From a bacterium (GTDB taxonomy: Bacteria; CSSED10-310; JAJRTK01), in assembly GCA_024278345.1 (NCBI GenBank), contig JAJRTK010000278.1:1-7464 (forward strand): a DNA stretch of 7,464 bases, in the 5' to 3' direction. Within the stretch, counting starts at the first letter, position 1. Each line of letters opens with the position of its first letter. The translations under genes were made by a program, and so were the position numbers. Under the pieces are notes generated by a model that was not told the DNA's origin, made no database searches, and saw only the letters and a list, made by a program, of their open reading frames with translations. Of this stretch, positions 6,101 through 7,464 are shown in pieces.

Positions 6101-7025
6101 CCGGCGCAGCGAGGGCCGCCATCTCGGCAACCTCGCTATCCTATATCACGAGCAGGGTCGTTTTGAGGGGGCAGCGGAACTTTACAAACAAGCGCTGCTC
6201 ATCGTCCGAGAAGTGGGGGACCAGCGCAACGAGGGCCGCCACCTCGGCAACCTTGCTATCCTGCACTACGAGCGGGGTCGGTTCGAGGCGGCAACCGAAC
6301 TTTACCAACAAGCCCTGGTCATCGTCCGAGAAGTGGGGGACCGGCGCATTGAAGGCACGACCTTCGGCAACCTTGCTATCCTATACCACGAGCAGGGTCG
6401 GTTCGAGGCGGCAGCCGAACTTTACCAACAAGCCCTGGCCATCGCCCGGGAAGTGGGGGATCGGCGCAGCGAGGGCGCCACCCTCGCCAACCTTGCCACC
6501 CTGCACAACGTGCAGGGGCGAGTAAAAGAGGCGGTGGACCTTTACGAACAAGCGCTGGCCATCGCCCGGGAACTGGGGGACCGGCGCTTTGAGGGCATCC
6601 GCCTCGGCGACCTCGCCAACCTGTACAATCTGCGGGGCCGGACAGAAGAGGCGGAAGCGCTCGCGGCACGGGGAGAAACTCTCCTCTCCCAGGTCGGCGC
6701 CAAACTAGAACTTGCGAGGCTTCTCTGCACTTGGGGCCACATCGCCCTGAGCGGCGGCCACACTGCCCAGGCTCTCCTCAGTCGAACCCGCTCCCTCGCC
6801 GAGGAGCTGGCCATCGGGCCAAACAGCCCTCTCAGAAAGAAACTTGCCATGCTTCAGAGGGTCCAATCCGCTTTTCAAAGGGGAGAGCCGCTCCTCTGCG
6901 GTCACTCGCCCGAAGACCTCACCGAAGGCCAGCTCCGCTGGCTTCGCCGCCACCGGCCCGAGATCGCGGCGGCGGCTGGCCCGACAGCCGATTCACGAAC
7001 CGAACTGGCTCTGCCTCGGGTGTAG
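3123..7025 (+). CDS. Class III adenylyl cyclase (two cyclase domains) fused to STAND/AAA ATPase and TPR repeats
   Basis: This is a predicted cytosolic signalling enzyme of 1300 residues with no signal peptide or membrane segment, arranged like soluble adenylyl cyclase. Cyclase domain 1 (about 48-200) has LFSDISGFTALTEKL and GGSIVTFGGDAIFSVF, placing metal aspartates at Asp56 and Asp106. Cyclase domain 2 (about 255-415) lacks the metal residues (VLFLETKG) but has Lys294, Asp359 and GDVVNTAAR with Asn366 and Arg370, the expected adenine-selecting and transition-state residues, so one complete site across the pair is inferred. The ATPase (about 430-640) has PLIGRERE, Walker A GAAGLGKS (461-468) and Walker B LLVLEDLHWAD (587-597). 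GGNPFYVEEL (669-678) and KHALTREVAY (781-790) are typical of this ATPase group. Six 40-residue TPR units (935-1174) are followed by a tail ending LRWLRRHRPEI. The ATG at 3123 was chosen for GGAGG four bases upstream. The final 15 or so codons probably overlap transposase-derived DNA. cAMP as product is inferred, not proven. Confidence 0.93.
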   Translation: MKPSEMRVQPTLLTPPGGAAGWIRPFLPPHLLRRLERKGRRPPFVERFWAALLFSDISGFTALTEKLKRLGRAGAEEIAVVVNHCFAPAIDAIEREGGSIVTFGGDAIFSVFEGEASVCRAQRAAGGIRDWFAEQGQIETSQGPVHVGISQGIHVARVVGAHLGSDQQRHYLLAGPGIAALLRQESAAGPGEVHLSRAAKKFSSAWEQGADRESAAPGSDAPRRGTPLERPEVAARWRVYLPSYISSLHEEYEGAYRRVAVLFLETKGWALGRLQSFYLELSRQLQAHEGVLWKTDVSPSGVKWLCIFGIPTAHERDTERAARAALSLAPPKGLAWRGGLHEGVVANVTIGSSSRRVLDVMGDVVNTAARVLGQAEWGTLLATEETLGKLRGIETTSLGERHVKGKATPLTLHRLMSAGGFESRRIRVSFPLIGREREMALLGEALREGLEGRGSALGIAGAAGLGKSRLKWEASRMAREMGYEFHEGCSIPFGGSGYWAVRQLLGQLLGLGDIASGRKREVVLRRVREEAERLGLAATDRHHLAEILGFRYEGSPLQYLDGKAIRLNNMLGFRNHVRALGRGKPHLLVLEDLHWADEATREAAASVVKGISETGVVLLLLYRPEYKPPPSVREVTLSELPPASVREMLASLLGGVTQELAEQVEERSGGNPFYVEELARHLLETGIVARTEKGYRVTRRMKAEDFPGSLESLITGRLDRLSKKARRIVELGSVIGRSFLAELLPWLQEEAEAWQNALVELESKELVFENAPEPYREYIFKHALTREVAYSGILLSRRRKLHRAVAEALDEKAAGAGEESFLAMRGLHWDKAGEAARAKPCYLAGARKAAERYTHEEAERLYRAYLALVKEPTPESIAARNELGEKVLQITGRNTAALAEHEKAESETRTLGARALLAETLGRQAVACGVLGRTMEAETLHKQALAIAREVGDRPGEGIHLGNLARLHYEQGRLEAAAELYQQALAIARGVGDRRSEGRHLGNLAILYHEQGRFEGAAELYKQALLIVREVGDQRNEGRHLGNLAILHYERGRFEAATELYQQALVIVREVGDRRIEGTTFGNLAILYHEQGRFEAAAELYQQALAIAREVGDRRSEGATLANLATLHNVQGRVKEAVDLYEQALAIARELGDRRFEGIRLGDLANLYNLRGRTEEAEALAARGETLLSQVGAKLELARLLCTWGHIALSGGHTAQALLSRTRSLAEELAIGPNSPLRKKLAMLQRVQSAFQRGEPLLCGHSPEDLTEGQLRWLRRHRPEIAAAAGPTADSRTELALPRV
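5925..6644 (+). repeat. Six tandem 120-bp repeats encoding TPR units
   Basis: The period is exactly 120 bp (40 codons), with six units starting at 5925, 6045, 6165, 6285, 6405 and 6525. Each encodes a variant of EAAELYQQALAIAREVGDRR followed by SEG-x-x-LGNLAILYHEQGRF. The four middle units are very alike even at silent positions, suggesting recent duplication or gene conversion; the first and last are more diverged. Units of this type form helical pairs that bind proteins or peptides, so the array is likely a sensing or oligomerising surface that regulates the ATPase and cyclase. Copy number could vary between strains by slippage or recombination. Confidence 0.9.
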
Positions 7026-7305
7026 GTCTTGCTCACGGTCCCATCAACACAGCCATCGGGCCAGGTGTAGTGCGGATTGTAGCGCCGATCCGGCTGGCCG
7101 TCCCCGCGCATGACGATTTCCTCCTTCCCAATCTGCTTCCTCAGGACAGGCTCCTATGCAGCTTTCTCGTCCGTCATGATGAGCTTTGGCGGTTTGTCTA
7201 CCGTTCGTTCGATAAAATCGACCGCCACTGCAACGACCACTTCTCGTGGAACTGCACCTCCTCGACCTTGAGATTCCGGGCCTTTTGCCCGTGCAACGCT
7301 CGAGA
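6975..7305 (-). pseudogene. Decayed IS transposase (possibly IS1-like DDE type)
   Basis: Reading the minus strand from about 7305 down, one frame gives GQKARNLKVEEVQFHEKWS, like the first catalytic-acid region of IS1-type transposases (VDEVQFDEKWSF). After an apparent internal deletion and frame change near 7240, a second frame gives VAVDFIERTVDKPPKLIMTDEKAA, like the second catalytic segment (LITSDEY). An in-frame TAG (7153-7155) follows, then EPVLRKQIGKEE, RRYNPHYTWPDG, TVSKTYTRGRA and SSVRESAVG, like the C-terminal VYATV-x-KTRR-x-GRVV segment. Deletion, frameshift and stop make it inactive. Its tail crosses the stop codon of the cyclase gene on the other strand. The family assignment is from motif memory and has not been searched. 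Confidence 0.5.
6978..6999 (+). repeat. 22-base direct repeat flanking the cyclase gene, right copy
   Basis: Matches 2998-3019 at 20 of 22 bases. It lies inside the last codons of the cyclase gene and probably within the 3' edge of the decayed transposase on the other strand, so the two copies may be pieces of one mobile element. Confidence 0.6.
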
Positions 7306-7339
7306 GTGGGGACCTATCAGATCCGGTTGACAAGTTTAC

Positions 7340-7396
7340 GGGCCTCGGTCATGGTACCTGCCACCCAAAAAAAGCGCGCCGCGCACAAAGATGTGG
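7340..7396 (-). repeat. Miniature repeat element, copy B, interrupted by a group II intron
   Basis: Reverse-complement match to 64-120 of copy A, 54 of 57 bases identical. It ends at 7340 in the shared terminal sequence ATGACCGAGGCCC (minus strand), next to the transposase relic. The match stops exactly at 7396, where the predicted 3' end of a group II intron begins (7397). The hairpin half of the element should lie on the far side of the intron, outside the window. It keeps the GC stem and a run of seven T on the minus strand. Confidence 0.85.
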
Positions 7397-7464
7397 ATAG
7401 GGGTAGGGAAAGCGCCTTGGTTTGCGCCTCCCCTCCCTCCGAACCGTACGTGCGGTTCTCCCGC
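7397..7464 (-). mobile_element. Group II intron, 3' end (domains V and VI), continuing beyond the window
   Basis: On the minus strand, 7464-7441 reads GCGGGAGAACCGCACG then TACGGTTC, the second half of a canonical domain V hairpin. Domain VI follows: GGGAG-GCGC and GCGC-TTTCCC pair around an 8-base loop with one bulged T. Outer GGG/CCC pairing leaves the A of CTACCCC (7404-7406 region) bulged as the branch point, seven bases before the predicted end ...CCCCTAT at 7397. Unlike the 2852-2976 remnant, this domain V is canonical as far as it is visible. The intron-encoded reverse transcriptase, if present, would lie upstream of domain V on the minus strand, beyond the right edge of the window. 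Confidence 0.85.

Noticed and set aside
6163-6525. Second plus-strand frame with an internally repetitive product in the TPR region
   Set aside because: The repetition is only the 120-bp DNA repeat read out of frame.
5925-6644. Possible CRISPR or other repeat-spacer array
   Set aside because: The 120-bp period is an exact multiple of three, encodes conserved TPR helices and has no constant short repeat with variable spacers.
7026-7330. Plus-strand frame extending to 7330 after the cyclase stop
   Set aside because: It overlaps the cyclase gene out of frame and the transposase relic; the minus-strand reading explains the sequence better.

Overview
The window looks like a piece of an accessory, repeat-rich region of a moderately high-GC (roughly 60% by eye) Gram-negative-type bacterium. 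Three intact genes can be supported: murF (peptidoglycan precursor ligase, 878-2284), an acyl carrier protein (2540-2797) and a 1300-residue multidomain signalling protein (3123-7025). The last carries two class III nucleotidyl cyclase domains, a STAND/AAA-type ATPase and TPR repeats, the architecture of soluble adenylyl cyclase. The mix of LamG-like, group II intron and large cyclase-ATPase-TPR genes would fit Verrucomicrobiota or a related phylum, but this is a guess and no marker here fixes the taxon.

Layout. Positions 1-120 are the right part of a small repeat (copy A), which abuts a frameshifted LamG-like pseudogene fragment (121-434). At 546-736 lies a complete miniature transposable element (copy C) with 21-bp imperfect terminal inverted repeats and a perfect 5-bp target duplication. 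murF follows, then a 255-bp gap, then the acyl carrier protein. A gene start overlaps the acyl carrier protein stop with a good ribosome binding site but ends after nine codons, just before a 3' remnant of a group II intron (about 2852-2976). The cyclase-ATPase-TPR gene comes next. Its 3' end runs into a decayed transposase on the minus strand (about 6975-7305). Finally an inverted copy of the repeat (copy B, 7340-7396) is interrupted by the 3' end of a second group II intron (7397-7464, minus strand) that continues past the window.

How it fits together. The three intact genes are not an obvious pathway. What unites the window is mobile DNA: one miniature repeat family in three places, two group II intron 3' ends, a transposase relic and at least two broken genes. 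The repeat carries hairpins directly upstream of the point where the intron sits in copy B, which suggests that the repeat provides intron landing sites. The cyclase appears to have one complete catalytic site shared between its two cyclase domains (metal aspartates in the first; adenine-selecting and transition-state residues in the second), so it is predicted to make cAMP in the cytosol under control of the ATPase/TPR part. Both window ends fall in repeats, as expected of a contig broken at repeats.
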